43,612 nucleotides of DNA from an uncultured bacterium (GCA_902779865.1 CACZDG010000025.1:1-43612), one strand, 5' to 3'; numbered from the stretch's first letter, positions 7,921-17,421 are shown. Program-made: numbers and translations. Notes: a model not told the origin generated them from the letters alone.

Positions 7921-8000
7921 ACATTTTATGAACGTAATCAACGACCAGTCATCACGTTTTATGAAAGAACTTTTCATGTAAGGACCACATTTTATGAACG
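7920..8000. repeat. Three 15-bp repeats at exact 33-bp spacing
   Basis: CACATTTTATGAACG (7920-7934), CACGTTTTATGAAAG (7953-7967) and CACATTTTATGAACG (7986-8000) start exactly 33 bp apart. The 18-bp intervals are unrelated. The set covers the start of the interrupted frame after jetC. It could be a run of protein-binding sites or a decayed tandem repeat. Together with the DUF4143 fragment and the REP pair it fills the stretch 7665-8048. Confidence 0.65.
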
Positions 8001-8048
8001 AAACCGTCTCGCTCTGTGTCAAATTTGCCGATTTCAACAATAATCTGC

Positions 8049-11000
8049 TCATTTTGTTTCCTCCTTCACCGTCATGCCGACTTCCGGCGCGTCGCCTCCA
8101 AGCAAATCACCCTGCGTGGCGACGTTGCGCCAGACGACGGGCGTCAGGTGCACGTCGAGGTTTTCGTCTTTCACCACAATCAGCGAAACGGAATGCCTGA
8201 TCTCACGCTTCACGCCGTCTTGGTCTGGAGACGACACGAAAAGCTGGAGTCCGAGCGCATCGGCGAAAGCCAGCAACTGGTCGCGCCGCGCCGCGTCGAT
8301 CCCGTAGAAGGCTTCGTCGAACAGAAGGAGCGCCGTCTTGGGAGGTTCCACGCCATCGCCGCCATGGAAGAGGAATTCCGCGACGGTGAGGATCAGGAGG
8401 TAGTTCGGCACCGCCTGTTCGCCGCCCGATCCCATGCTCTTCACCTTGCGATCGATGACACGCCCCTCCTCGTTCTCCGTCACGACCTTCAGCTCGAAGC
8501 GGAACCACTTGCGATAGTCGAAGATGTCGGGGACCGTGTCGATGTCCGCGTTCAGGATTTCGTCCCTGTGCAGTTCAAGGTAGTCACGAAGCTCGTCCTT
8601 TTCTCCGCCGGAGTCTAGCGCGTAACCCTTGCGGACGAGTCGGACGAATCCCTCGTATTCGGGGATGGGCGATATGGAAAACGCATAGCGGTTCGACCCG
8701 AATTTCCGCCCGGCGAGCTGACGCTGGATGCGTCCGGTCAAATCCGTGATGCGCATGAGATCAAGGTAGAGCCTCCGCATGACCTCGCCCATGAATATCT
8801 GCTCGAACACTTCGCGGCTCTTCTTGTCGAGAACGCCCCTGAGCTCCTCCACGCGACGCGTTTCGTCCGCAAGCACTTCCGCAAGCGCACTTCCGCGACG
8901 GTCGGTGATGCTGTTCGCCGCCCGGTCGAACGAAAACGCATACGCCTCGCCTTTCTGGTCGCGGATACGCTGTTCGATCTTCGCCTCCGCCGCGCCAGAC
9001 TCTTTCGCCAATCCTTCGCGTAGCGCCAAATAGTCAGCCCCTTCCACGGCAAGCTGCGGAAACTCCTCTGCCGCGAACCGCGCAACGTCCTGCCCCTCCG
9101 GAATCCGCACGGCGAAACGGGACAACATGTCGAACGCACGCGCGGCAGCCTCGGCCGCCTCGGCTTCCCGCGCCGAGCGCGTCTTCGCGAGACCTTCGAT
9201 CCGTCCGCGAACGCCACCGATCCTCTCCCGCGCAACATCCGCAGCGCGTTCCTTGTCTCGAACGGTCTTTTCGGCAGATGCAATTCGCTTTTCAAGCGAT
9301 CCGTCAATTCCCTCCGCGCGCATCTTCACGCGCACGTCCTCGAGTTCGTCACGGCAGACTGCCACCGCACGGCGGTGTTCCTCTGCGCGCGCCTCCGAAA
9401 TCGACGCACGGTCGGCAATGCGACGCAATTCCGCCTCGGCCGCGTTCACGGCGGAGGTTTCGCGTACGAAGACGTCTCTCGCATCCTCAAGACTCGTCAT
9501 GAACGTCTGCAACGCGGCAAGCGTCTGCTCGCACGTGGCGCATTTCTTCGACGCCGCCTTCTCCTGACGTTCCGCTTCCGCTAGACGCGCCTCGGCCGCC
9601 TTTTCCAGACGCGCCTGTTCCGCCGCACGCGCCTTCGCGCCGATGAGACGCGGCTTCGCGGTTGCCAAGAGTCCCTCGCGTCCCCTGAAGAGCCACGTTT
9701 TCTGCGAAAGGAAGTCGCCGTCCTTCGGCCCCACCTTTGCCGCAAGATGCCGCGCGAGAAGACGCACCGCCTCGACGTCGGATTCCTCAAACGACACGAA
9801 CGTTCCCAGCCACGGCGCAAGGTCATTGACGGAAACGTCATCCGATTCACCCCGTACGGCAATTGACTGACAGGAACCTTCTCGCCACACAATCCTCCGC
9901 ACCTGATCCGCCTCGTCAGGCCGCACGACCCACGTCGCAAGAAAGTCGTCGCCGACAAGCCGCTCCAAAAATGCAAGATGGCGCGCGTCGCATCCAGACG
10001 CCGGCTCTAAAAGTTCATAGAGCGGACGCGCCCCCAGCATCTTCGCGCGCAATTCTTCGCGCGCCTCGGCGAAGCCGGGAACATCCGGCAGGTTTTCACC
10101 GCGTGCGCGTATCGCATCAAGTTCTTTGCGGCGTTCCTCGGTTTCGCGTTGCGCGACCTCGGCTTCTGCGCGGGCTTGAAACGCCGCGTCCGAGCGCACA
10201 TTGATTTCCGCCGTGGCCCTGACACGCGCCTCTGCAAACAACTCGGTCAAATCCCGCGCGTCCGCGCCATATAGCGCATCTGCGATTCCGCCCGCCGAAA
10301 AATTCGCCGTCTTGCCGCCGGACATCAATTCGTCCGCCTGTTTGCGAAATGCCAATACCCGATGTTCGCGTGCGGACTTCGCCGTCTTTTCCGCCTCTTG
10401 CGCTGAGCGCCTGTCTTCGGCAAGGACACGTTCGGCGTCTGACAATTTGCGCTCAGCCTCGGAGAGACGCTGCACGGCGGCCTTTTCCTGTCCGACAAGG
10501 CCGGTTTTGTCCTTCGCCCGCAAGTCCGAAAGCCGCTCCCGCGCGCGGGCGACGTCGTCCTTCAGCGCCGCCCACTCACCTTCAAGCGAGGCAAGTTCCT
10601 TTTGTGCCGCCTGTTCTGATTCGGCAATCGTCGCTCCTTCGCGCTCGGCGACGGTACGTTTCGCATCGGCTTCAGCCCAGGCCACAAGATCGGCATGAAA
10701 ATGCAGTTTCTCCAACCGCTCGGATTCGCGGCGAAGTTCATTCAGGTAGGCCGCCCGCTCGTCAATCTGCTCAAGGCGTCCCTTGCTTTCCTCCAGTTCA
10801 CGAAGCCCCTTCAAGAGCGGCTCAAACGTGTCGCGGCTCGGTTCCTCAAGCAATTTGCGGAAAAGGTCGTCGTAGTTCGCCGCACGCGCCGCGATTTCGC
10901 GATACGCCTTGGCCGTCCGGAGAAGTTTGCAGACGTCGGCGTATTTCGCCTCGCCTCCGAAGAGACGCGCCCCGACGGCGTTGGCATAGTCGTTGATGTG

Positions 11001-11525
11001 TCCGTAGTACTTGCCGCCCGTCAGGACCGTGATGCCGCGTTTGAACTCTGACTGCGTCGCGGCGCGGAGACGTCCGCCCTCTTCGACGGCGAGCGGAAGA
11101 TCTGCGACAGGAACGGACGCAATACCGCCCCAGCGTTCGAAGGCGACGTCCATGCCATCCGCCGCAAGCCCGACGACAAGCGAAACAGCGCGTCCTGTAT
11201 CCGACTTCAGTTCCACGGCGGCGTAGGTGATGCCCGTCTCGCGCATGGGGCGTCCGGTGACGGCGTTGTAGCGAAGCACGATGCCCTGGATGGTGCGTCC
11301 GCCGGAATCCTTCGCGCCCGCAACGCGTGCGGCGGAGTTGAACTCCATCTCGCGCCCAGCAGTCAGTACGAGATGAATTGCGTCGAGGATCGTTGTCTTA
11401 CCTGAGCCGTTGTCGCCCAGGAGAAACAAATGCCCGCCTTCGGGAATCTCGATGGTCGTGGTGCCGAGGTTGTGGAACTCGACAACCCGCACGGCGGTAA
11501 TTCGATAGTTCTCACGTGGCTTCAT
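8049..11525 (-). CDS. jetC: Wadjet JetC-like SMC ATPase
   Basis: The protein has 1158 residues. Walker A GDNGSGKT is at 37-44 in an SMC/SbcC-like N-terminus. Long Glu/Ala/Arg-rich coiled-coil arms fill about 230-480 and 630-860, separated by a hinge-like region. The ABC signature SMGSGGEQ begins at 1030 and Walker B LLLFDEA is near 1066-1072. This is the layout of MukB/JetC loop-extruding motors. The ATG at 11525 overlaps the jetB stop by 4 nt (ATGA) and has GGAGGAAA upstream; a longer upstream frame exists but lacks a comparable site. The jetC stop overlaps a further ATG (8052) with AAGGAGG, the expected start of the next operon gene, but that frame runs into repeats. Confidence 0.9.
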   Translation of the reverse strand: MKPRENYRITAVRVVEFHNLGTTTIEIPEGGHLFLLGDNGSGKTTILDAIHLVLTAGREMEFNSAARVAGAKDSGGRTIQGIVLRYNAVTGRPMRETGITYAAVELKSDTGRAVSLVVGLAADGMDVAFERWGGIASVPVADLPLAVEEGGRLRAATQSEFKRGITVLTGGKYYGHINDYANAVGARLFGGEAKYADVCKLLRTAKAYREIAARAANYDDLFRKLLEEPSRDTFEPLLKGLRELEESKGRLEQIDERAAYLNELRRESERLEKLHFHADLVAWAEADAKRTVAEREGATIAESEQAAQKELASLEGEWAALKDDVARARERLSDLRAKDKTGLVGQEKAAVQRLSEAERKLSDAERVLAEDRRSAQEAEKTAKSAREHRVLAFRKQADELMSGGKTANFSAGGIADALYGADARDLTELFAEARVRATAEINVRSDAAFQARAEAEVAQRETEERRKELDAIRARGENLPDVPGFAEAREELRAKMLGARPLYELLEPASGCDARHLAFLERLVGDDFLATWVVRPDEADQVRRIVWREGSCQSIAVRGESDDVSVNDLAPWLGTFVSFEESDVEAVRLLARHLAAKVGPKDGDFLSQKTWLFRGREGLLATAKPRLIGAKARAAEQARLEKAAEARLAEAERQEKAASKKCATCEQTLAALQTFMTSLEDARDVFVRETSAVNAAEAELRRIADRASISEARAEEHRRAVAVCRDELEDVRVKMRAEGIDGSLEKRIASAEKTVRDKERAADVARERIGGVRGRIEGLAKTRSAREAEAAEAAARAFDMLSRFAVRIPEGQDVARFAAEEFPQLAVEGADYLALREGLAKESGAAEAKIEQRIRDQKGEAYAFSFDRAANSITDRRGSALAEVLADETRRVEELRGVLDKKSREVFEQIFMGEVMRRLYLDLMRITDLTGRIQRQLAGRKFGSNRYAFSISPIPEYEGFVRLVRKGYALDSGGEKDELRDYLELHRDEILNADIDTVPDIFDYRKWFRFELKVVTENEEGRVIDRKVKSMGSGGEQAVPNYLLILTVAEFLFHGGDGVEPPKTALLLFDEAFYGIDAARRDQLLAFADALGLQLFVSSPDQDGVKREIRHSVSLIVVKDENLDVHLTPVVWRNVATQGDLLGGDAPEVGMTVKEETK

Positions 11526-12169
11526 GATGCGCTTTCCTCCTCCACGGCAATCGGCTGATTGAGCTGCGCGGCCTGATAGTGCCAGAGGGCAGGCAGACAT
11601 TCGAAGATCATCTCAGCCTCGCTCACGCTGTCGTCGGCGGAAGGTCTCACTTTCTGCAGAAACCGATACCGCACGAGATCGGGCATGATGTCGCGCAGAA
11701 TCTGCCTCACGCGCTCATCGGTGTAGTTTTCCTCCTTGTCGGGCATCAGAGCGCGGAAGCGAGCCGCCGCGTATTCAAGCCAGTCGCCGAAGCGGAAGCG
11801 CAGGTTCTCGCGGTCATCCGCCGTCACGCCCTGCTCGCGACATTCACGCTCAAAGAACTCGATGAGCAGCAGAAACGCCATGCACTCGTCACGTTTCGTG
11901 AAGCCGAACATGTCACGGTTGGGCAGTGTGATCTTTTCGTTGAACCACTTCGGCTTGTAGAGACGCGCGCATTTCGCGTCCATCACGAGCGTCCAACCGA
12001 AGAACTTATCGAAGAACGACTCGAATGCCCGCTTGTAGCGCGTCAGGACAAGAAAGAGGCGTTCGTCGTCCGTCTTGTAGAAGTATGGAGACTCAAGCAG
12101 GACGTTCAGCGTTTCGCGAATGCGCTGTCCCGTCTCGTCCCCCCTGTCAATGAGTTCCTCGATTTTCAT
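11522..12169 (-). CDS. jetB: Wadjet JetB-like KITE subunit (DUF2398/DUF4194-like)
   Basis: The protein has 215 residues. The segment LLESPYF…LFLVLTRYKRAFESFF…GWTLVMDAKCARLYK (about 26-71) has the pattern of DUF2398/DUF4194 proteins, the MukE/MksE-like winged-helix subunit that binds the kleisin. It is shorter than a usual DUF2398 protein and nearer the size of DUF4194. It is the first gene of the Jet operon as arranged here: it follows the vanX-like gene by 42 nt and is coupled to jetC by an ATGA overlap. AAAGGAG lies about 12 nt upstream of the ATG. The role is assigned from neighbours plus pattern. Confidence 0.75.
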   Translation of the reverse strand: MKIEELIDRGDETGQRIRETLNVLLESPYFYKTDDERLFLVLTRYKRAFESFFDKFFGWTLVMDAKCARLYKPKWFNEKITLPNRDMFGFTKRDECMAFLLLIEFFERECREQGVTADDRENLRFRFGDWLEYAAARFRALMPDKEENYTDERVRQILRDIMPDLVRYRFLQKVRPSADDSVSEAEMIFECLPALWHYQAAQLNQPIAVEEESAS

Positions 12170-12211
12170 GCTCCATCAGCTCCTTTTCTGCATTCACAAG
12201 CACAAACGTGT

Positions 12212-12880
12212 TTACCGAACGGGGAAGTCGAAGTAGGTGTCGGGGTATTGTTCGTTTGCGAGCGTGAAGTGCCACCATTCCTCAGCGATCGGCTTGAATC
12301 CATGGGCAAGCATGATTTCGCGGAGGAGCATGCGGTTGGCGAACTGCTCCTTCGTGATGTCCTTGTAGTCGGGATGCGACTCGCGCCCGAACCAGTCGAA
12401 CGTGCCGCCCATGTCCACCAAGAGCGTGAGGTCAACGGTACTGCCGCGGCTGTGTCCGGAACGCTCGGCGATGTAGCCCTGCGCGAAGAGAACGGATTTG
12501 TCCAGGTTCGGGTAGAACGCGTACTTCATCCGCGTGTCTTTCGTGTCCTTCGCCCACCGCATGAAATGCGCGACGGCGCGTTGCGGACGGTAGGCATCGT
12601 AAATCTTCAGGCGGTACCCGCGCTTGACGCAGTCGTCGCTCGCCGCCTTGAGCGCGGACGCAGCCTCTTTCGTGATCAGCGCGCACGGCCGCTCGTAGCC
12701 GTCCACGCGCTCGCCCACGAAGTTGTACGTCGAGTAGTAGCGAATCTCCAGGATGGCGTCCGGCACCGCCTCGGCGAGCGACACGAAGCCGTGGTCCGTG
12801 CCGACGCCCACATGCACCTGCACGCATCCTGTCAACGTAAGAGCCAACGCCCCCACGATGCCGAACATCTTCTTTTTCAT
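12212..12880 (-). CDS. D-Ala-D-Ala dipeptidase (VanX/DdpX family, M15D), lipoprotein
   Basis: With the start at 12880 the protein has 222 residues. A lipobox LTLTGC puts the lipidated Cys at 19. Zinc and catalytic residues of the VanX family are all visible: YRP (R98), SGHSRGSTVD (H143, D150) and EWWH (E201, H204). The family hydrolyses D-alanyl-D-alanine; a periplasmic lipoprotein form most likely recycles peptidoglycan dipeptide rather than giving vancomycin resistance. No vanA/vanH partners are present. AAAGGG lies 6 nt upstream of the chosen ATG. A small hairpin (TAGCG-CATT-CGCTA, about 12907-12920) lies between it and the upstream gene. It immediately precedes jetB. Confidence 0.88.
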   Translation of the reverse strand: MKKKMFGIVGALALTLTGCVQVHVGVGTDHGFVSLAEAVPDAILEIRYYSTYNFVGERVDGYERPCALITKEAASALKAASDDCVKRGYRLKIYDAYRPQRAVAHFMRWAKDTKDTRMKYAFYPNLDKSVLFAQGYIAERSGHSRGSTVDLTLLVDMGGTFDWFGRESHPDYKDITKEQFANRMLLREIMLAHGFKPIAEEWWHFTLANEQYPDTYFDFPVR

Positions 12881-12929
12881 GTTTTTCCCTTTTGCGAACA
12901 ACGTCATAGCGCATTCGCTAGGCCGTAAA

Positions 12930-13493
12930 TCACATCAGCTCCTTGCCGCAGGAGAAGGCAGGGGCGACAGTCGCGCCCATGAGGCGATAGACGTGCTGGC
13001 AGGTGTCAAAGCAGATGGGCTTCATCTTGTCCGCGTCGGGTTTGCCGTCCGTCATCGCGGACTCCTCCACCGCGCAGTTGAGGATCTTGCCGACGACGTT
13101 GCAGTTCTCCTCGTTCATCGAGACGAGCTCGCATTCGAGGACAAGCGGCAGTTCGTTGACGACGGGCGCATCCACGAACGCGCTCTTCGTCACGGTGAAA
13201 CCGCTCTTCGACACCTTGTCGGGCGTCTTGTTGCCGCTCGCGATGCCGAGGTAGTCGCAGGCCTTCACGGTGTCCGCCGTACCGAAGGCGACGGTGAACG
13301 CCTTCCGCGCAGCGATGTTCGCCCACGTCTTGTGTCCGGTGTCGATGCAGATCGTAATCTCGTCCTCGAGCGTGATCCCGCCCCATGCGGCGTTCATCAC
13401 GTCGGGCGTGCCGTCCGCGCCGTAGGTGCCGATCATCAGCACCGGCATCGGGAACATCCAGTTCTTCTTTCCAAGGTTCTTCTTCATGTCCAT
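12930..13493 (-). CDS. Flavin reductase-like FMN-binding split-barrel protein
   Basis: The protein has 187 residues. The N-terminus (PMPVLMIGTYGADGTPDVMNAAWGG) and GHKTWANI…FTVAF are typical of the flavin reductase/DUF447-like split barrel that binds FMN and reduces it with NAD(P)H or acts as a flavoprotein. It is cytoplasmic, with no signal peptide. The start ATG at 13493 overlaps the stop of the upstream phosphoesterase by one base (TGATG); ATG at 13487 is an alternative. The substrate cannot be told. Confidence 0.85.
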   Translation of the reverse strand: MDMKKNLGKKNWMFPMPVLMIGTYGADGTPDVMNAAWGGITLEDEITICIDTGHKTWANIAARKAFTVAFGTADTVKACDYLGIASGNKTPDKVSKSGFTVTKSAFVDAPVVNELPLVLECELVSMNEENCNVVGKILNCAVEESAMTDGKPDADKMKPICFDTCQHVYRLMGATVAPAFSCGKELM

Positions 13494-14188
13494 CAAACAT
13501 CCAGCCACGTCGGCTCGTAGGCGATTTCGTATCGCTCGTCGAGACGCGAGACGTTGTAGATGCGGCTGGACTCGAAATCGACACCTCCGTGCTGGCCCGT
13601 GTGGATGTGTCCGCAGAAGACGAAGCGGGGACATTTCTCCGCAATCGCCTCCGCCAACTCGGACGATCCGAAATGCTCGGAGTCAGTCTGAAGCGAACGG
13701 TCCACGTCGCTGCCGGGGATGCGCGGCGGCGCGTGCGTGACAAGGACATCAAGGCCAGATGGAATCTTCGAGAACCATTGCCTCAGCGTGTCAGGCTCGC
13801 CTTCGAACGCCCACGAGTAGGAGATGATCGGCACCCATGGCGTACCGTAGAAGCGGATGCCGTTGATTTCGGCTGCGCAGTCGCCGAGAAAATGGACGTT
13901 GGGCGAGAATCCAAACGTCCAGTCGATGTCGTGTCCCTTGAAGAGGATGTGCGCAATCGGATAAAAGTCGTGGTTGCCGGGAATGACAACGAACTGGATG
14001 TCGGGATACGACGACGTCCATTCGCGGAAGCGCTTGTTGATCCACTTCTTCTGGTCGTTGATGTGCCACGGGCCGCGTCCCCGCAGCGGCGCGACGTCGC
14101 CCGCAAGAACGACGACGTCCGCCCCCGTCGGGTCAAGCCCGTCAAGGTTCCCGTGCAAATCCGATGTCGCCATGATGCGCATGATCAT
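13493..14188 (-). CDS. Calcineurin-like metallophosphoesterase
   Basis: The protein has 231 residues. The five metal-binding blocks are present: TSDLHGN (D10, H12), LAGDVA (D31), PGNHDF (71-75), VTHAPP and FCGHIHTGQHG. The small single-domain size fits the YfcE-like or general phosphatase group. No signal peptide is seen. Start choice between 14188 and 14182 (MIMRIM) is open. It forms an operon with the flavin reductase. The substrate is unknown. Confidence 0.88.
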   Translation of the reverse strand: MIMRIMATSDLHGNLDGLDPTGADVVVLAGDVAPLRGRGPWHINDQKKWINKRFREWTSSYPDIQFVVIPGNHDFYPIAHILFKGHDIDWTFGFSPNVHFLGDCAAEINGIRFYGTPWVPIISYSWAFEGEPDTLRQWFSKIPSGLDVLVTHAPPRIPGSDVDRSLQTDSEHFGSSELAEAIAEKCPRFVFCGHIHTGQHGGVDFESSRIYNVSRLDERYEIAYEPTWLDV

Positions 14189-14551
14189 TATTCTCCGCTA
14201 TGCTTTGCTGATTCGTTGCAGTCGCTGTAAACGCTCTATTCACCTGCTATGTAGGGGTCACACCAGTAAGCCAAGGAGTCATGTAGAAAGGCCTTTTTAT
14301 CGTAAAACGGTTCATATTATATCACGATTCCTAGACCCTTCGCAAGCCGATTTTACACGATTCGAAAGGATGTTCATCTTCCCTAAGGTTCCGCTAAAAG
14401 GAAAAGGCAATAGTTGTTGCTCAAAAATAAGTTGAACACTGTATGGCGTTTTGGCGTGTTCCCCTACATGCGCGATTTCCCGCGAATGTGCTTTAGTCAT
14501 TTTCAGAGCGACTAAGCGATTCAAGCCGGCCGGCACATCGCTCATTCTTTT
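14189..14551. other. Gene-poor stretch upstream of the phosphoesterase
   Basis: The stretch is AT-richer than its neighbours. A good minus-strand promoter is present (see 14316-14345). A minus frame of 77 codons (14312-14545) starts 6 nt after the sugar transferase stop, but it has only a weak AAAAAAGA site, no recognisable features, and it overlaps the promoter, so I do not call it a gene. No RNA gene or strong hairpin was seen. Confidence 0.5.
14316..14345 (-). promoter_or_regulatory. Promoter for phosphoesterase–flavin reductase–vanX operon
   Basis: Minus-strand TTGCGA (14340-14345), 18 bp, TATAAT (14316-14321) preceded by TG (extended -10). It lies about 130 nt upstream of the phosphoesterase start and could drive the genes down to the Jet operon. 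Confidence 0.6.
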
Positions 14552-15130
14552 TTAACCTCTCTGTGATCCCATGAATTCACCCATCGTAGCTTCGCCGGCG
14601 GCGGATATGCCCGACGCGCGGAATACGGCAAATACGGTGAGCAGCAGAATCTTGAAGTCGAGCGCGAACGACCTATTGTCCACATACCACACGTCGTGCG
14701 CAAATTTCTCCTCCCACGACAGCAAATTGCGTCCGTTGACCTGCGCCAATCCAGTGATACCCGGCAACACTTCATGGCGGCGCATCTGCTCTGTGGTGTA
14801 ACGAGGGAGATAACGCACTGGGAGCGGACGCGGACCTACCAAAGACATAGTTCCTTTCAGGACTAGCAGCAGCTCCGGAAGTTCGTCCAGCGATGACGCA
14901 CGCAAAAATCTTCCGAAGCGCGTCAGTCGTTCCGCATCCGATCCTTCGCCCTCCTTCATCGTGCGAAACTTGACGATGGTGAAAGGTTTTCCATCCTTAC
15001 CAGAGCGCTCTTGGCGGAAGAATACCGGTGAGCCAAGCATAACCCGCACGGCAAGTGCCGTCAAAAGCGCGATTGGCACCCATAGGGGCGCGAAGATCAG
15101 GATCACGGCAATGTCGAAAACCCTCTTCAT
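14552..15130 (-). CDS. Bacterial sugar transferase (polyprenyl-phosphate phosphoglycosyltransferase)
   Basis: The protein has 192 residues and is the short, PglC-like catalytic form. An N-terminal membrane segment (about 5-27) is followed by FFRQERSGKDGKPFTIVKFRTM, DELPELLLVLKG and SLVGPRPLP, the family hallmarks. It transfers a sugar-1-phosphate to undecaprenyl phosphate, starting polysaccharide or glycan synthesis at the inner membrane. No other glycan genes are nearby, so the pathway is unknown. The ATG at 15130 lies 2 nt after the DciA stop; a TTG at 15136 is possible. Confidence 0.9.
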   Translation of the reverse strand: MKRVFDIAVILIFAPLWVPIALLTALAVRVMLGSPVFFRQERSGKDGKPFTIVKFRTMKEGEGSDAERLTRFGRFLRASSLDELPELLLVLKGTMSLVGPRPLPVRYLPRYTTEQMRRHEVLPGITGLAQVNGRNLLSWEEKFAHDVWYVDNRSFALDFKILLLTVFAVFRASGISAAGEATMGEFMGSQRG

Positions 15131-15132
15131 GC

Positions 15133-15579
15133 TCAACGGGAGTGGATCTCCAAATGGACGGATAGCCGCTTGGGCGCATCCGGACTTGCCGCACAGATCG
15201 GAAGGAGCGCGGTCTTTATTTTCGACAGCTTTGGACGGATTGCGAAGAGCTGCCCCGAAGTGCGGACGTAGAGGAAGAGGTGTCCGTCTGAATAACGTCC
15301 CGGATACGCAGGCAAATCAGGGAATAACGTTTTCCACTGCGCGCAAACAGAATCGAAGAACACACTCTTTTCTACGAGCAGGTCGTTGAGGACTTCATCA
15401 AACACTGATCCAACTTGCACAGTCGGAACCCGTAACTCCATAGGGTCACCATCTATGGGCAAATCAGGTGAGGCACGGTCATCAAGTCGTTTACGAGCCG
15501 CACGGTCGCGTAAACGGCGCTTCAATTCGGGATGTCCGCGTAGCGGATCAGGAGAACCGCCCTGCATCATAGATTTCAT
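15133..15579 (-). CDS. DUF721/DciA-like protein
   Basis: The protein has 148 residues when started at 15579, where GGAGGG lies 6 nt upstream inside the HAD gene tail. The C-terminal part (FFDSVCAQWKTLFPDL…GHLFLYVRTSGQLFAI…) has the DUF721 pattern: a Trp-containing helix, then a β-strand pair and final basic strand. DciA loads the replicative helicase DnaB in bacteria lacking DnaC. The N-terminus is Arg/Asp-rich and probably disordered. The identification is by pattern and is moderate; the location between a HAD phosphatase and a sugar transferase is not informative. Confidence 0.65.
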   Translation of the reverse strand: MKSMMQGGSPDPLRGHPELKRRLRDRAARKRLDDRASPDLPIDGDPMELRVPTVQVGSVFDEVLNDLLVEKSVFFDSVCAQWKTLFPDLPAYPGRYSDGHLFLYVRTSGQLFAIRPKLSKIKTALLPICAASPDAPKRLSVHLEIHSR

Positions 15580-16171
15580 CTGCGCCCTCCAGTTCTTCAT
15601 GTGTGCCGTAGCCCCACGAGCAACCAATTGTGTACATTCCGGCAGCAGTACCGGCCACGACATCGCCCTTCGTATCGCCCACCATGACGGCGTCGGTCGG
15701 GGCGATCCCGCGCGCTCGCATCACCTCGACGAGCAACTCCGCTTTCGTGAGCGAACGCCCTGCAAACATGTCAAACGTGTAGTAACCGTCGAACAGTTTG
15801 TCCCAGCCGAGCTTCTCCATGAGGATGCGCGTGGGGTTCCAACGCTTGTTCGTTGCCACGTAGATGCTACAGTCCTTACCTTTTAGATCAGCAAGCCACG
15901 CCGGTACCCACGGATATGGGCGAGTGGACGGAAAACCACCTGCGTCATAGCATGTACGGAACTGCGCCTTGACGGCCTCCACGAGTTCAGGCGTGGCGTC
16001 GTCGAAGAGCATATACACTACCTGCTCCAGCGTGGGGCCGGTGCGGTAAACGCTGTCGAATTGCGGACACTCCCGGCCAATATTGCGCAGTGCCGCACGC
16101 CATGCGGCCTTGATGTCGGCCTCCGTGTCGCACAACGTACCGTCGAAGTCGAAGAACCAGTGGCGTCTCAT
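15548..16171 (-). CDS. HAD-family phosphatase (phosphoglycolate phosphatase-like)
   Basis: The protein has 207 residues when started at 16171 (CAGGGGG upstream). Motif I is FFDFDGTLCDTE, motif II ATNKR, motif III lysine in TKAE and motif IV VGDTKGDVVAG. The cap between motifs I and II fits the Gph/PGMB subclass. It is likely cytoplasmic and dephosphorylates a small metabolite; phosphoglycolate is a guess from family. The 3' end overlaps the start of the DUF721 gene. Confidence 0.88.
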   Translation of the reverse strand: MRRHWFFDFDGTLCDTEADIKAAWRAALRNIGRECPQFDSVYRTGPTLEQVVYMLFDDATPELVEAVKAQFRTCYDAGGFPSTRPYPWVPAWLADLKGKDCSIYVATNKRWNPTRILMEKLGWDKLFDGYYTFDMFAGRSLTKAELLVEVMRARGIAPTDAVMVGDTKGDVVAGTAAGMYTIGCSWGYGTHEELEGADEIYDAGRFS

Positions 16172-16183
16172 GGCAACCCCCTG

Positions 16184-16219
16184 AAAGAGAAAGGGCACGG
16201 CGAATGCAACGCCGCGCCC
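16184..16219 (-). terminator. Rho-independent terminator after gapA
   Basis: On the minus strand GGGCGCGGCG, a 7-nt loop, then CGCCGTGCCC (16193-16219, one G·U pair), followed by a T-rich tract TTTCTCTTT. It lies 26 nt past the gapA stop and just before the HAD gene start. Confidence 0.75.
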
Positions 16220-16245
16220 TTCCTTTCATAAGGCCTGAAGGCCTG

Positions 16246-17307
<1,062 letters not shown>

Positions 17308-17309
17308 TT

Positions 17310-17338
17310 AGTTTATCATAAATCATCCGCCACGTCAA
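17310..17338 (-). promoter_or_regulatory. gapA promoter
   Basis: Minus-strand TTGACG (17333-17338), 17 bp, TAAACT (17310-17315) with TG extension. The -10 neighbourhood TTATGATAAACTAAATGCC is nearly the same as in the serS promoter. The leader to the gapA start is about 55 nt. Confidence 0.75.
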
Positions 17339-17421
17339 TACCAAGTTTATACACAATGACATCAAAACACACCGTTTTCATTTAACCTAAACAAAGCGGT
17401 GAAAAGGCGGCGAGAGTACCG

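Noticed and set aside
7920..8000. CRISPR array
   Set aside because: Only three short 15-bp repeats, one imperfect, with 18-bp intervals; no cas genes nearby.
7639..8052. 137-codon frame after jetC as an intact gene
   Set aside because: It is a chimera of a short start, three repeats, a DUF4143 fragment and translated REP DNA.
11579..12928. 449-codon plus-strand frame over jetB and vanX
   Set aside because: Shadow of two real minus-strand genes; no domain and no ribosome site.
14312..14545. 77-codon minus-strand frame after the sugar transferase
   Set aside because: Close to the upstream stop, but with a weak ribosome site, no recognisable features and overlap with a good promoter.
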